64,000 nt of DNA. It comes from Fidelibacterota bacterium (GTDB lineage: Bacteria; Pseudomonadota; Alphaproteobacteria; Rhodospirillales; Rhodospirillaceae). Below are positions 16,293 to 26,063 of this stretch, piece by piece. The notes beneath the pieces are model-generated. The model was not told the DNA's origin, did not search any database, and was given only the letters and a program-made list of their open reading frames with translations. Numbering within the stretch: the stretch's first letter is position 1; every line of letters starts with the position of its first letter. The position numbers and the translations under genes are program-made. Where the stretch lies: NCBI GenBank assembly GCA_947475295.1, contig CANJLF010000008.1, positions 41,591-105,590 of the forward strand. The letters run 5' to 3'.

Positions 16293-18482
16293 GTGGTACT
16301 CCAGGTTTGTATGACGAAGCGATTGGCCGAAACGATCTTCCCGAGGGGCCGGCAGGGGCGCAAGACGCCGGCCGGCGTTGTCGTTTTGGCCGTGCTCATG
16401 ACAGCTTTGCCCGTGTTGGCCGCCGAGACCGCCGCCGTTTCCGCGAACCCGCCGCCGGGGATGATTTTGCCCGAGCGCAAACCGCCGGTTCCCGCCAGGA
16501 AGGCGCCACAAGAGTCCGCCCCAGATACGGCGGCGCCTGCAGCCGCACCATCTCTGCCGGCTGTGACGGTAACCGCCCCACCCCCGCCCGTATTGACGAC
16601 GCGGGAAAAGACCATTTTGAACGAGGCCATCAAGGCCGCCGTCAAGCACAACTGGCCCAAGGCCCGTTCGACCATCGCCACCGCGCGCAGTCCGCTTTTG
16701 TCGAAGATCATCGAGTGGGCCTATCTGCGCGACCCGGGGCCCCATGCCGGCTTCACCGAACGCACCGCCTTCCTGGTGGCCAATCCGAAGTGGCCGGCGG
16801 CTAACGACATCCGCCGCCGCGCCGAGGACGCCATCGACGACTCCATCTCGTCGTCCACCCTCACCGCCTGGTTCGCGGCCAATCCGCCGCTGTCGACCGC
16901 CGGCAAAGCCGCTTATGCCCGTGCGCTCGCCGCCCAGGGCAACACCGACCAGGCCCATGCCATCGCGCGCGACGCCTGGGTCAACGGCTATTTCAACAAA
17001 GACGACGAACGCGATTTCCTGCGTGAATTCAGATCGGTTCTGACACCCGATGATCATTGGGCGCGCATCGACCGCATTCTGTATGAGGAGCAGACCTCGG
17101 CGGCCCAGCGCCTTCTTTCTTATGTGGACACCGGACACGCCGCAGTGGCTCAGGCGCGCATCGCGCTGATCGGCTCGGCGCGCACCGCCGAGGGCGCCAT
17201 CGCCGCCGTGCCGGCCGCGCTGCAGAACGATCCCGGCCTGTTGTACGACCGCGTCCGCTGGCGGCGCACGCGCGACAACGAGGATGGCGCGCGCCAGCTG
17301 GTGCCGCCCTTCGAACTCGGCGGCCCGCGTCCCGACCTGTGGTGGCGCGAGCGCAATGCGCTGGCCCGCGACGCGCTGGCTGAGGGCAACATCACCGAAG
17401 CCTACGCCCTGGCCAAGCATCACGGCAGCATCGATGCACTCAGCGTCTCGGAAGCCGAGTGGCTGGCGGGATGGATCGCGCTGCGCTTTTTGAAGGACGG
17501 CGAAGCCGCGCTGGCGCATTTTGAGAAGGTCTACGATTCCGTACAGACCCCGCCGAGCTTGGCGCGCGGCGCTTATTGGACGGGGCGCACGACGGAATTC
17601 CTGGGCCGCCCCGATCTCGCCGCCGAATGGTATCAGCGCGCCGCGGCTTACGTGACGACCTATTACGGCCAGTTGGCGCTCGCGCGCCTGAAGAGCGACA
17701 CAGTCCCGCAGCTGCCGCAAGATCCGGACCCCACCGCCGAAGAGCGTGCGGCCTTCAACGCCGATGAACTGACCAGGGCCTTGCGCGCGCTGATGGATGT
17801 GGACGCCAAATCCTATCAACGCGCCTTCGCCCAGGCCATGTCTGAGAACTCCGCGTCGGCCGCCGAACGCCAGATGACCGCCGAACTGGTCAACCGGCTT
17901 TCACGGATTGATCTTGGAGTCGTCGTCGCCCGACAAGCCGCGCGCGATAAAATCACGTTGGTGCAATACGGCTGGCCGACACCGGCCTATGCCTATCCCG
18001 CTTTGCCGGAAAAGGCCTTTATCCTCGCCATTACGAGACAAGAGAGTAATTTCGACGTCGCCGCGCTGAGCAGCGCCGGCGCACGCGGCCTCATGCAGCT
18101 GATGCCGCCGACGGCGCGGGGCCTCGCCAAAGCCACTAAACAACCTTATGCGGAAAAGCGCCTGACCACCGACGGCGCCTACAACATGCGCCTCGGCTCG
18201 GTCTATCTGAACAGCCTGCTTGCGAACTTCGACGGATCCTATGTGCTGGCGGCGGCGGCCTATAACGCCGGGCCGGGACGCCCGCGCCAGTGGATCAAGC
18301 AATTCGGCGATCCGCGCGATCCATCCGTCGATGCCATCGACTGGGTCGAGCAGATTCCCTTCGCCGAGACCCGCTCTTATGTTCAGCGGATCATGGAGAA
18401 TCTCATGATCTACCGCGCGGTGCTCGACGGCACGACTCAGGTTCCAAAAACGCTTGAGACGGAGCTGGCGCGGCACCAGTAG
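16293..18482 (+). CDS. Soluble lytic murein transglycosylase (Slt70-like)
   Basis: This enzyme cleaves the MurNAc-GlcNAc bond of peptidoglycan to form 1,6-anhydro ends. The 729-residue protein has an N-terminal hydrophobic signal segment (VVVLAVLMTALPVLAAE), a Pro/Ala-rich linker, and a long helical superhelix of TPR-like repeats. The C-terminal SLT domain has the catalytic Glu in AITRQESNFDVAALSSAGARG and the further motifs LMQLMPPTA and AAAYNAGPGRPRQW. Start ATG 16293 or ATG 16311 are both possible. It is divergent from dapA and ends at a bidirectional terminator. Confidence 0.95.
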   Translation: MVLQVCMTKRLAETIFPRGRQGRKTPAGVVVLAVLMTALPVLAAETAAVSANPPPGMILPERKPPVPARKAPQESAPDTAAPAAAPSLPAVTVTAPPPPVLTTREKTILNEAIKAAVKHNWPKARSTIATARSPLLSKIIEWAYLRDPGPHAGFTERTAFLVANPKWPAANDIRRRAEDAIDDSISSSTLTAWFAANPPLSTAGKAAYARALAAQGNTDQAHAIARDAWVNGYFNKDDERDFLREFRSVLTPDDHWARIDRILYEEQTSAAQRLLSYVDTGHAAVAQARIALIGSARTAEGAIAAVPAALQNDPGLLYDRVRWRRTRDNEDGARQLVPPFELGGPRPDLWWRERNALARDALAEGNITEAYALAKHHGSIDALSVSEAEWLAGWIALRFLKDGEAALAHFEKVYDSVQTPPSLARGAYWTGRTTEFLGRPDLAAEWYQRAAAYVTTYYGQLALARLKSDTVPQLPQDPDPTAEERAAFNADELTRALRALMDVDAKSYQRAFAQAMSENSASAAERQMTAELVNRLSRIDLGVVVARQAARDKITLVQYGWPTPAYAYPALPEKAFILAITRQESNFDVAALSSAGARGLMQLMPPTARGLAKATKQPYAEKRLTTDGAYNMRLGSVYLNSLLANFDGSYVLAAAAYNAGPGRPRQWIKQFGDPRDPSVDAIDWVEQIPFAETRSYVQRIMENLMIYRAVLDGTTQVPKTLETELARHQ

Positions 18483-18511
18483 CGCGCCCAACAAAAATGG
18501 CCCAAATAAAA

Positions 18512-18538
18512 AAGGCCGGCGTTTCCACCGGCCCTTTT
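18512..18538. terminator. Bidirectional intrinsic terminator between slt and bactofilin gene
   Basis: A GC stem (GGCCGG at 18514-18519 with CCGGCC at 18528-18533, eight-base loop) is flanked by A-run and T-run on the two sides, so it can stop both the converging lytic transglycosylase and bactofilin transcripts. Confidence 0.8.
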
Positions 18539-18558
18539 AAAATTCCTGCGCCTGTTTC

Positions 18559-19053
18559 TTAGGTCGCCGCGATGGCCGCTTTCGGCATGCCGCCGACGCG
18601 CGCGCCGCCGATCATGGCCCGCTCGGGCGGCTGACGCGGCACCTCAACAACCGGCGCCGGCGCGGCCTCGGTGATGCGCTTGCAATGGCCTTCCATGTAA
18701 GCACCGGGCTCGATGGCAAGGCTTTCGTGCTCGACGTCGCCGGACATGCGCGCGGTCGAGGCGAGAAAAACGCTTTTTGCGCGGATCATGCCTTTGATTG
18801 CGCCGTGCATGCGCACCGTCTGCGCCACGACTTCACCGACAACAGAACCCTTCACGCCGACAATCAACGCCTTGCACTTGATATCGCCATTCACAACGCC
18901 ATCAACTTGAATTTCGCCGCCGGAATTGAGGTTGCCCTCGATCGACAGATCGGCGCTGATGATGGACGGAACCGCCTTCACGGAAAGGTCGGCACGCTGC
19001 TCCTGCGCGTGGCCATTGCCGTTGCTGGCTTTATTGCTTTTTGAAAACATCAC
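18559..19053 (-). CDS. Bactofilin
   Basis: Bactofilins polymerise without nucleotides into membrane-associated filaments that position cell-wall enzymes. The 164-residue protein has a short polar N-terminal region, then the right-handed beta-helix core (SIISADLSIEGNLNSGGEIQVDG and its repeats to about residue 125), then a Pro/Ala-rich tail. Its start lies inside the last codons of the M23 peptidase gene (23-base overlap; ATG 19050 is an alternative), so the two are coupled. Bactofilin-M23 pairs are known in alphaproteobacteria and Helicobacter, where they shape local wall growth; the same role is inferred here. Confidence 0.94.
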   Translation of the reverse strand: MMFSKSNKASNGNGHAQEQRADLSVKAVPSIISADLSIEGNLNSGGEIQVDGVVNGDIKCKALIVGVKGSVVGEVVAQTVRMHGAIKGMIRAKSVFLASTARMSGDVEHESLAIEPGAYMEGHCKRITEAAPAPVVEVPRQPPERAMIGGARVGGMPKAAIAAT

Positions 19054-20476
19054 TACCGGCTTTCATAAACTTCAACGGATTCACGTGCTGACCGTTGCTG
19101 ATCACTTCGTAGTGCACGTGGGGGCCGGTACACCGGCCGCTGCAGCCGATCTGTCCGAGGACAGTGCCGCGCTCAACTTTATCGCCTTCTTGGACTTTGA
19201 TGCGCGCCATATGGCCGTATCGTGTGAGCAGCCCCATGCCATGGTCGATTTCAACCATGCGACCATAGCTTCCATCCCAACCGGCGTGAACTACTTTTCC
19301 CTCGCCGGGGCTGACCACCGAGGCCTTGTATGGCGCGCCGAGATCAAGCCCAAGATGTTGTGATGTCTGACCCGTGAACGGGTCGCTGCGAACACCGAAG
19401 CTGCTGTTGATTTCGAAATTCTTGACCGGGGCATCGAGCGGCAGGCGCACGATCAGGCCTTGCAAGTCCTGAAGCCGATCAACATTGGCGTTTAATTGAT
19501 TGAGCGATTCCTGCAGCGGGCCCGAATCCTTGGAGGCTTTATCGAGCGGAATGAACGGACCGCCCTGCCCGCCGCGAGCCTTCTGGCGTTTGGCCAAAAG
19601 GTCGATATCAAGACCGGTGACGCTGAGCGACGCTTCAATGTCGGAGATCTTCGTCTCGGTGACTTCGGAGAAGCGATGATAGAGCAGCAGTTGGTTGCTC
19701 TCCATCTCGCGGATCTGATTTTCCAGCGCGCCGACTTTTTGCGACAGACCTTCACGCTCGGTCAGCGCCATGTCGCGCTGGAGGACAACCTGACGGAGTT
19801 CCAAGCTGTCGGTGGCGATGAAGGGTGTCTTCTGATGGTGGCCGACGACGTCAACCATGGAATCTTCCAGGTCGGCGAGTTCGTTGAGAAGGTTTTTGCG
19901 TTCCTGATCGGCATGGCCGCGGTCGAGTTTGGCTTTGCTGAGAACCAGATCGACATCGCCGCTGTCGCCGCTGAGCGCGCCGGCCGAATCGATCAAGGCA
20001 TCCTTGGCGCGGCTTTTGAGTTTTGCGACCAAACCGGTTTTCTTCTCGGCGGTGGCGTTCAGTTCGGCGGCTTTGCTCTTGAGCAATTCGGCTTCGCGGT
20101 CGACCAGCGTCAGTGAACGTTGATAGTTGTTTTCAAGGTCTTTTGTGAGGTCGGCCACGCGCTCCTTGTATATCGACACCTGGGCGAGCAGTTGCTCGTA
20201 GCCCATGCGCGCGTCTTTGATTTCGGTGTTCTTGGCTTGGATACGCTCGCTGTGGTTCATGGCCAGGCCGGAGCTGAACAGCGTCCAGGTGCCGATGGCC
20301 ATACTGACCGTTACAAGAACGGCCTGGCGGTTGGTGGACAGCCGAAGCGTCCGCATGCGCTCGCCTGAACGGACAATCAGCTGCCGTTCGGGAAAGAACC
20401 GTTGCAGTAGTTTTTGAACTCGGTTCAGCCCGCGATCTAACGGGTCAAACTTCGAGTGTTGTTTTCCTGAGAACAC
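19031..20476 (-). CDS. Coiled-coil M23 family metallopeptidase (LmdC/DUF5930 type)
   Basis: This is a predicted peptidoglycan DD-endopeptidase with one N-terminal membrane anchor. I chose GTG 20476 because GAGGGGA lies six bases upstream; this gives 481 residues. A cytoplasmic lead (LLQRFFPERQLIVRSGERM) precedes the membrane helix, then comes a long periplasmic coiled coil. The C-terminal LytM domain carries zinc-binding HLGLD and the later HVHYE, with DPFTGQ and GYGHM-type features between. All zinc ligands are present. It overlaps the bactofilin gene downstream by 23 bases, which suggests a filament-recruited endopeptidase. The frame is open further upstream without recognisable homology. 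Confidence 0.93.
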   Translation of the reverse strand: MFSGKQHSKFDPLDRGLNRVQKLLQRFFPERQLIVRSGERMRTLRLSTNRQAVLVTVSMAIGTWTLFSSGLAMNHSERIQAKNTEIKDARMGYEQLLAQVSIYKERVADLTKDLENNYQRSLTLVDREAELLKSKAAELNATAEKKTGLVAKLKSRAKDALIDSAGALSGDSGDVDLVLSKAKLDRGHADQERKNLLNELADLEDSMVDVVGHHQKTPFIATDSLELRQVVLQRDMALTEREGLSQKVGALENQIREMESNQLLLYHRFSEVTETKISDIEASLSVTGLDIDLLAKRQKARGGQGGPFIPLDKASKDSGPLQESLNQLNANVDRLQDLQGLIVRLPLDAPVKNFEINSSFGVRSDPFTGQTSQHLGLDLGAPYKASVVSPGEGKVVHAGWDGSYGRMVEIDHGMGLLTRYGHMARIKVQEGDKVERGTVLGQIGCSGRCTGPHVHYEVISNGQHVNPLKFMKAGSDVFKKQ

Positions 20477-20487
20477 GCAGTCCCCTC

Positions 20488-20518
20488 TTACTGAATACTT
20501 GTGACACCCGTTCAGTAA
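20488..20518. promoter_or_regulatory. Inverted repeat just upstream of the M23 peptidase start
   Basis: TTACTGAA (20488-20495) and TTCAGTAA (20511-20518) are perfect eight-base inverted arms with a 15-base spacer. They lie 11 bases upstream of the peptidase GTG, so they could form a hairpin near the ribosome site in the mRNA leader, or a two-half-site operator. No regulator is implied by the sequence. Confidence 0.45.
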
Positions 20519-20885
20519 TCGCCCAGGGTTTAGTATTTTTTTTCCCCCAGGTTTCGGCACCCGCATTTCCCTTGATGAAAATCCCTTAAAGTTGGGACCG
20601 CACCACGTTCTTTTGCAACGCACAACCTTCGCCGCATCCGCCGGAAGTCAAATCGGTCCGTCTGGACGCCGCGCTCGGGCCGTGAGCTGTGACGCTCGGG
20701 AAGAGCAAGCAACCGGCCTCATCCTGTCGATTCTACCCCGGAAATTCAAAGAGAAAGTAAAAACCTAAATTATCATTTATAATCAATACAATAGGATGGT
20801 TTTGAAAGTCCTTTTGCGATGTTCTCTCAATACCTTAATGTGGCGGAACGTCCGGTACACCCAGTCCGAGCCCCGCCGCGAAGCC
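20519..20885. other. Divergent spacer between the M23 peptidase and pgpA
   Basis: About 370 bases without a convincing gene. The left part holds a T/C run after the inverted repeat. The right part is strongly AT-rich and contains TATAAT at 20778-20783, a good -10 candidate for pgpA. A frame opening at ATG 20796 joins pgpA, but its first 30 codons look unlike the family and the ATG sits too close to that -10, so I treat this stretch as leader. Confidence 0.45.
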
Positions 20886-21455
20886 ATGTCCTTGAAATCT
20901 GAGCACTCTTCTTCGCCTTCAGCCCCTGCCTTTGAACCTCTGGTTCTACAGAACGGCTGGCGGATCGGCGGGCCCGACTGGCGCAAACCCTGGCCCTCGG
21001 GGCTGATGTTTCTCACCTGGTTCGGGGCGGGCTTTTCCTTTCACGCACCGGGCACGATGGGCTCCCTCAACGCCATTCCTATGGCGGCCTTGATCGCCTG
21101 GCTCGCCGGCAGCAATGCCCTGGCCCTTGCCTCTTTTGTTCCGTTCGGGCTCGGCATGTTCTTCACGGCGCGCTACTTGCGCAAAGAGCCGGGCGACCTG
21201 GATCCGCAATGGATTGTCATCGACGAGGTCGTCGGCCTGTGGATCACGCTCTCAGTCGTGCCTCTGAACGTCATCTGGTACGTCATCGGCTTCGGCCTGT
21301 TCCGCCTCGCCGACATCTACAAGCCCTGGCCGGTCATTTGGGCCGATCAGAATCTGCCGGGCGCCTGGGGCATAATGCTGGACGATGTGCTCGCGGGTCT
21401 GTATGCCGCTGGGGTGCTGTTGGGCCTGCAATATCTGTGGACCACTTACTTTTAG
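20886..21455 (+). CDS. pgpA: Phosphatidylglycerophosphatase A
   Basis: PgpA dephosphorylates phosphatidylglycerophosphate to phosphatidylglycerol in the inner membrane. From ATG 20886 the protein is 189 residues. A polar N-terminus is followed by GTMGSLNAIPMAAL, hydrophobic helices, and the family motif PQWIVIDEVVGLW with catalytic acidic residues, then FGLFRLADIYKPWPV. A start at 20796 would add 30 residues that are not family-like. It is followed 15 bases later by cinA, likely cotranscribed. Confidence 0.92.
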   Translation: MSLKSEHSSSPSAPAFEPLVLQNGWRIGGPDWRKPWPSGLMFLTWFGAGFSFHAPGTMGSLNAIPMAALIAWLAGSNALALASFVPFGLGMFFTARYLRKEPGDLDPQWIVIDEVVGLWITLSVVPLNVIWYVIGFGLFRLADIYKPWPVIWADQNLPGAWGIMLDDVLAGLYAAGVLLGLQYLWTTYF

Positions 21456-21470
21456 ATTCCTCGTGTCTCA

Positions 21471-21989
21471 ATGCCGGTTCTGAACGACCTTCCTCCCGAC
21501 CTCGTCGATTTGGCGAAGGAAGTCTTGAGCGCGGCGAGAGCGCAGAAAAAACGCATCGTTACCGCTGAATCCTGCACCGGCGGTTTGTTGGGCGGCTGCC
21601 TGACCGCCAATGCCGGCTCCTCCGACGTCATGGACTGCGGCTTCATCACCTATTCCAACGAATCAAAGTCGCGGCTGCTGGGTGTGCCGCGCGATGCTAT
21701 CGCCAGCATGGGCGCGGTCAGCGATCTGGTGGCCTCGGCCATGGCGGAAGGCGCCCTCGCCCAAACCGACGCCGACATGGCGGTGTCGATCACCGGCATC
21801 GCCGGCCCCGGCGGCGGCACGAAGGAAAAACCCGTGGGCTTGGTCTATATGGCGCTGGCCCAGACCAACCGCGACGCACTCGTGAAGCGCTACGTCTTCG
21901 CCGGCACGCGCAGCGACATCCGCCGCGCGGCGGTGGGCGCGGCCATGGAGCTGTTGCTGGGAAGCTTGAAGGAAGACGCTAACACTTAG
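21471..21989 (+). CDS. CinA-family nicotinamide-nucleotide amidohydrolase (PncC)
   Basis: This 172-residue protein corresponds to the stand-alone C-terminal CinA domain, which deamidates NMN to nicotinate mononucleotide in pyridine nucleotide recycling. It carries the diagnostic AESCTGGLLGG, VMDCGFITYSNESKSRLLGV, and the later SITGIAGPGGGTKEKPVGLV. The N-terminal molybdopterin-binding-like domain of full-length CinA is absent, so a competence role is unlikely. It starts 15 bases after pgpA and its end overlaps the convergent coq10-like gene by 11 bases. Confidence 0.93.
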   Translation: MPVLNDLPPDLVDLAKEVLSAARAQKKRIVTAESCTGGLLGGCLTANAGSSDVMDCGFITYSNESKSRLLGVPRDAIASMGAVSDLVASAMAEGALAQTDADMAVSITGIAGPGGGTKEKPVGLVYMALAQTNRDALVKRYVFAGTRSDIRRAAVGAAMELLLGSLKEDANT

Positions 21990-22425
21990 GCGCCCCATAG
22001 AGCCTGCCGGCGCGGGTTTCAAAGGCCGACACCATCCTGTGAACAGCCTCTTCAAACAGCATCCCGATGAGCGACTGCAGCAGCTTCGATTTAAACTCGA
22101 AGGACAGGAAGAATGATATCGCCGTCCCGCCGCCCTCGGCGGCTGCGAATTTCCATTCGTTGGTGAGATGGGCGAAAGGGCCATTGAGATATTCGACCGT
22201 GATCTCTTCAATGGGTTTCAGCGTCACGCGCGACGCAAAACGCTCGCGCACCATTTTGAAACCCACCGCCAGGTCAGCGGTCAATGATGTCGGGGATTCG
22301 CGCTTGGTGATGCGGCAGGCCACACACCACGGCAGGAATTCGGGGTAACGCTCGACGTCGGCGACGAGATTGTAAATCTGCTCCGGCGTGTACGGCAGTA
22401 CCCGGGTTTCGCGGTGGATCGGCAT
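21979..22425 (-). CDS. Coq10/RatA-type ubiquinone-binding START domain protein
   Basis: This 148-residue protein is of the polyketide cyclase/START superfamily, close to mitochondrial Coq10 and bacterial RatA. It opens [20 protein letters not shown], then VERYPEFLPWCVACRI, typical of the family. The likely role is binding or chaperoning ubiquinone for respiration; the RatA toxin label used for E. coli is less likely in this context. It overlaps the lipA stop by one base and closes the pdh-lpd-lipA operon, an order common in alphaproteobacteria. Confidence 0.9.
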   Translation of the reverse strand: MPIHRETRVLPYTPEQIYNLVADVERYPEFLPWCVACRITKRESPTSLTADLAVGFKMVRERFASRVTLKPIEEITVEYLNGPFAHLTNEWKFAAAEGGGTAISFFLSFEFKSKLLQSLIGMLFEEAVHRMVSAFETRAGRLYGAPKC

Positions 22426-23366
22426 TAGCCTTTGAGCTGCTTGTCGTGCGATGCACGCAAAATATTATTCCGGGCTTCGCGCAGGCGGGCGAAATCCGAG
22501 TCCGCGTGGTAGCTGGAGCGCGTCAGCGGCGTCGCCGAAACCATCAAAAAGCCCTTGGCGCGGGCGATGCGCTCATATTCGGCGAATTCCTCGGGCGAGA
22601 CAAAGCGCTCGACGGCGGCATGGCGCGGTGTCGGCTGCAGGTATTGGCCGATGGTCAGGAAGTCGACATTGGCGGCGCGCATGTCGTCCATGACCTGCAG
22701 CACTTCTTCCTTCATCTCGCCAAGGCCGACCATGACGCCCGACTTGGTGAACATGGAAGGATCGATTTCCTTGACACGCTCGAGAAGGCGCAAGCTGGTG
22801 TAATAACGCGCGCTAGCGCGCACCTGGCGATAAAGCCGCGGTACGGTCTCAAGATTGTGGTTGTAAACATCGGGCCGCGCGCTCGCGACCAGATCGACCA
22901 TGCCGAGCTTCTTACGGAAGTCCGGCGTCAACACTTCGATGGTGGTGTCGGGTGTCGCGGCGCGGATGGCCTTGATCACCGCAACCCAGTGATTGGCGCC
23001 GCCGTCGTCCAGATCATCGCGGTCCACGGACGTGATAACAACGTGACGCAAGCCGAGACTACGCACCGCTTCAGCCACATGGGCGGGCTCTTCGGCATCC
23101 ACCGCACCGGGCTTGCCGGTTTTGACATTGCAAAACGCGCAGGCGCGCGTGCAGATATCGCCCAAAATCATCATGGTGGCGTGCTTCTGGGCCCAGCACT
23201 CGCCGATATTGGGGCATGCCGCCTCTTCGCAGACCGTGTGCAGCTTCAAATCGCGCATCAGCTTGCGCGTATTGTGATATTCGGGCGACGTCGGCGCCTT
23301 GACCCGAAGCCAGGCAGGCTTGGGCAGGCGTTGTTTGTTATCTTTCAAGCTCTCAACGTTGCTCAT
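22425..23366 (-). CDS. lipA: Lipoyl synthase
   Basis: LipA inserts two sulfurs into protein-bound octanoyl groups, giving the lipoyl cofactor of PDH and related complexes. The 313-residue protein has the auxiliary cluster motif [13 protein letters not shown] and the radical SAM motif [10 protein letters not shown], followed by the conserved [16 protein letters not shown]. Both Fe-S motifs are complete. It follows lpd by 18 bases in the pdh operon, so cofactor and target enzymes are made together. Confidence 0.97.
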   Translation of the reverse strand: MSNVESLKDNKQRLPKPAWLRVKAPTSPEYHNTRKLMRDLKLHTVCEEAACPNIGECWAQKHATMMILGDICTRACAFCNVKTGKPGAVDAEEPAHVAEAVRSLGLRHVVITSVDRDDLDDGGANHWVAVIKAIRAATPDTTIEVLTPDFRKKLGMVDLVASARPDVYNHNLETVPRLYRQVRASARYYTSLRLLERVKEIDPSMFTKSGVMVGLGEMKEEVLQVMDDMRAANVDFLTIGQYLQPTPRHAAVERFVSPEEFAEYERIARAKGFLMVSATPLTRSSYHADSDFARLREARNNILRASHDKQLKG

Positions 23367-23384
23367 GGGCTAACCTAGCACATC

Positions 23385-24782
23385 TCACATATTTATCGCG
23401 CGGCCGTAAGCATCCAGCACGGACTCATGCATCATTTCCGAGAGCGTCGGATGCGGGAAGATCGTGTGCATCAGTTCCTGCTCGGTGGTTTCCAGGGTCT
23501 TGGCAATGGCGTAGCCCTGGATCAATTCGGTGACTTCGGCCCCGACCATGTGAGCGCCCAGCAATTCGCCGGTCTTGGCATCGAACACGGTTTTGACAAG
23601 GCCTTGGGTTTCACCCAGCGCGATCGCCTTGCCGTTGGCGATGAAGGGATAGCGCCCGACCTTTACTTGATGGCCTTTGTCCTTGGCCGCCTGTTCGGTG
23701 AGGCCGACGCTGGCAATCTGAGGATGGCAGTAGGTGCAACCCGGAATGCCCAGCACGTTCAAAGGATGCGGATGCAGTCCGGCGATCTTCTCGACACAGA
23801 TCACGGCTTCGTGGCCGGCCTTGTGCGCGAGCCACGGCGGACCGGTGAGATCGCCGATTGCATAAACACCGGGCTCACCGGTTTCGCAATAAGGCCCTGC
23901 GACCACGTGGGTCTTCTCGACTTTGATCTTGGTGCCTTCCAGGCCGATGTTCTCGACATTGCCGACGATGCCGACGGCCGAGATTACGCGCTCGAAGGTG
24001 AACTGCTCGCTCTTGCCGTTCTGCTCGATAGTGGCGGTAACGTCGTTGGCGTTGCGCTTCAGGCTTTTCACAACGGCTTTGGTCTTGATGACCATGCCCT
24101 GCTTTTCGAACTGCTTGTGGGCGATGGCGGAAATCTCTGCGTCTTCCACCGGCACGATGCGGTCGAGCACTTCGACCACGGTCACTTTAGAGCCCAGCGT
24201 TTGATAGAAGCTCGCGAACTCGATGCCGATGGCGCCGGAGCCGATGACCAGCAGCGTTTTCGGGAACATCGTCGGCACCATGGCATGACGATAGTTCCAC
24301 ACCAACTTGCCGTCGGCTTCCAGGCCCGGCAATTCACGCGCGCGCGCGCCGGTGGCCAGAATGATGTTCTTGGCGGTCAGATCCGCAACCGTCTTGCCGT
24401 CCTTGGTGACGTTGAGCTTGCGGCCCGGCATGAGCTTGGCGTGGCCGTCGAACACCGTGACCTTGTTCTTCTTCATCAGATGCTTGACGCCGGCATTGAG
24501 CTGCGCGGCGACGCCGCGCGAACGCTTGACGACCGCATCAATATCGAAGGCAATGTTATCAGCCTTCAAACCGAATTCCTTGGCGCGGTGCATAAGGTGA
24601 TAGACCTCGGCCGTGCGCAGCAGAGCCTTGGTCGGAATGCAGCCCCAGTTAAGACAGATGCCGCCGAGATTTTCCTTCTCGACCAGCGCCGTCTTCATGC
24701 CGAGCTGGGAGGCGCGGATGGCAGCGGTGTAACCGCCCGGCCCGCCGCCGACGACAATGAGGTCAAATTGAGTATCGGACAT
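23385..24782 (-). CDS. lpdA: Dihydrolipoyl dehydrogenase (E3)
   Basis: E3 reoxidises dihydrolipoamide of the pyruvate dehydrogenase complex using FAD and NAD. The 465-residue protein has the FAD-binding GGGPGGYTAA near the N-terminus, the redox disulfide Cys43-Cys48 (GGICLNWGCIP), an NAD-binding VIGSGAIGIEFAS, and the C-terminal catalytic HPHPTLSEM segment (here HTIFPHPTLSE). All active-site features are present. It lies 9 bases downstream of pdhC. Confidence 0.97.
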   Translation of the reverse strand: MSDTQFDLIVVGGGPGGYTAAIRASQLGMKTALVEKENLGGICLNWGCIPTKALLRTAEVYHLMHRAKEFGLKADNIAFDIDAVVKRSRGVAAQLNAGVKHLMKKNKVTVFDGHAKLMPGRKLNVTKDGKTVADLTAKNIILATGARARELPGLEADGKLVWNYRHAMVPTMFPKTLLVIGSGAIGIEFASFYQTLGSKVTVVEVLDRIVPVEDAEISAIAHKQFEKQGMVIKTKAVVKSLKRNANDVTATIEQNGKSEQFTFERVISAVGIVGNVENIGLEGTKIKVEKTHVVAGPYCETGEPGVYAIGDLTGPPWLAHKAGHEAVICVEKIAGLHPHPLNVLGIPGCTYCHPQIASVGLTEQAAKDKGHQVKVGRYPFIANGKAIALGETQGLVKTVFDAKTGELLGAHMVGAEVTELIQGYAIAKTLETTEQELMHTIFPHPTLSEMMHESVLDAYGRAINM

Positions 24783-24791
24783 ATGCGCGTC

Positions 24792-26051
24792 CTATAAGAT
24801 CATGCGGATCGGATTTTCGATCAGCGCCTGGAAGGCCTGGAGGAATTCCGCGCCGACCGCGCCGTCGACGACCCGGTGATCGCACGACAGCGTGCAGGTC
24901 ATGACGTTCGCAATGGCAAGCGCGCCGTTTTTCACAACCGCGCGTTCGCTGCCGGCGCCAACCGCCAGGATGCAAACCTGCGGCGGATTGACGATGGCCG
25001 AGAATTCCTTGATGCCGAACATGCCGAGGTTGGAGATCGAAAAGCCGCCACCCTGGAACTCTTCAAGCTTGAGCTTCTTTGCTTTGGCGCGGGCAGCGAG
25101 GTCCTTCACTTCGGCGGAGATGGCGGCAAGGCCCTTCTTATCGGCATGGCGCACGATGGGTGTGATCAGGCCTTCGGGTGTGGCCACCGCGACCGAGATG
25201 TCTACGTTCTCATAAAGCCGCACGGCTTCTTCGGTCCAGGTGGCGTTGGCTTGCGGCACTTTTCGCAAGGCCAAAGCGCACGCTTTGACCACAAAGTCGT
25301 TGACCGAGACTTTGACGCCGGTTTCGGCCAGCTCTTTGCGCACCTTGACGATCTCATCAATGTTGCAATCGATGGTGAGATAGAAATGCGGGATCGTGGT
25401 CTTGGCTTCCAGCAGACGCGCGGCGATAACCTTGCGCATGCCGCTGTTGGGCACTTCCTTGTAGGGCTGACCGAAGTCGGCGACCGGTGCCGCGGCCTTT
25501 GCCGCAGGTGCTGCTTTCCGCGCGCCGCCGCCGCTGACGGCTTGATCGACATCGGCTTTGACAATGCGCCCTTGCGGCCCGCTGCCCTGCACGCTGGCGA
25601 GATCAATCCCTGCATTGGCGGCAACGCGCTTCGCCAGCGGGCTCGCGAACACGCGGGCGCCGGACGCTTTCGGTGCCGGAGCAACGGCCGGTTTCGACAC
25701 GGGCGCGGCTACGGGCTGCGGCGCAGCGGCTTTCGGCGCAGGCGCTGCTTCGGCTTTCGCCGGTGCCGGCGCGGGGGCATTAGCTTTCGGCACGGCGCCT
25801 TTGGCGTCGCCGTCCAGCAACAGCATGGCAATGGGCTGATTGACCAAAACCTTCTCGGTGCCTTCGGGTACCAGGATTTGTCCGAGCGTGCCTTCGTCCA
25901 CGGCTTCCATTTCCATGGTCGCCTTGTCGGTTTCAATCTCGGCGATGACGTCGCCGCTCTTGATGGTATCGCCGGACTTCTTGAGCCACTTGGCGAGTTT
26001 GCCCTCGGTCATCGTCGGTGACAGGGCGGGCATGAGGAGTTCAATGGGCAT
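24792..26051 (-). CDS. pdhC: Pyruvate dehydrogenase E2, dihydrolipoamide acetyltransferase
   Basis: E2 is the acetyl-transferring core of the PDH complex. The 419-residue protein has one lipoyl domain with the acceptor Lys43 (ETDKATME), an Ala/Pro-rich linker, a peripheral subunit-binding domain ([17 protein letters not shown]), and the catalytic domain ending in [14 protein letters not shown], which contains the active His and Asp. It starts 12 bases after pdhB and is followed closely by lpd. Confidence 0.97.
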   Translation of the reverse strand: MPIELLMPALSPTMTEGKLAKWLKKSGDTIKSGDVIAEIETDKATMEMEAVDEGTLGQILVPEGTEKVLVNQPIAMLLLDGDAKGAVPKANAPAPAPAKAEAAPAPKAAAPQPVAAPVSKPAVAPAPKASGARVFASPLAKRVAANAGIDLASVQGSGPQGRIVKADVDQAVSGGGARKAAPAAKAAAPVADFGQPYKEVPNSGMRKVIAARLLEAKTTIPHFYLTIDCNIDEIVKVRKELAETGVKVSVNDFVVKACALALRKVPQANATWTEEAVRLYENVDISVAVATPEGLITPIVRHADKKGLAAISAEVKDLAARAKAKKLKLEEFQGGGFSISNLGMFGIKEFSAIVNPPQVCILAVGAGSERAVVKNGALAIANVMTCTLSCDHRVVDGAVGAEFLQAFQALIENPIRMIL

Positions 26052-26063
26052 CGTGTGTGATCC

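Noticed and set aside
16278..17819. Long open frame on the strand opposite the lytic transglycosylase gene
   Set aside because: It mirrors a high-GC coding region with clear SLT motifs on the plus strand, has no recognisable domain and no ribosome site; it is a codon-bias artefact.
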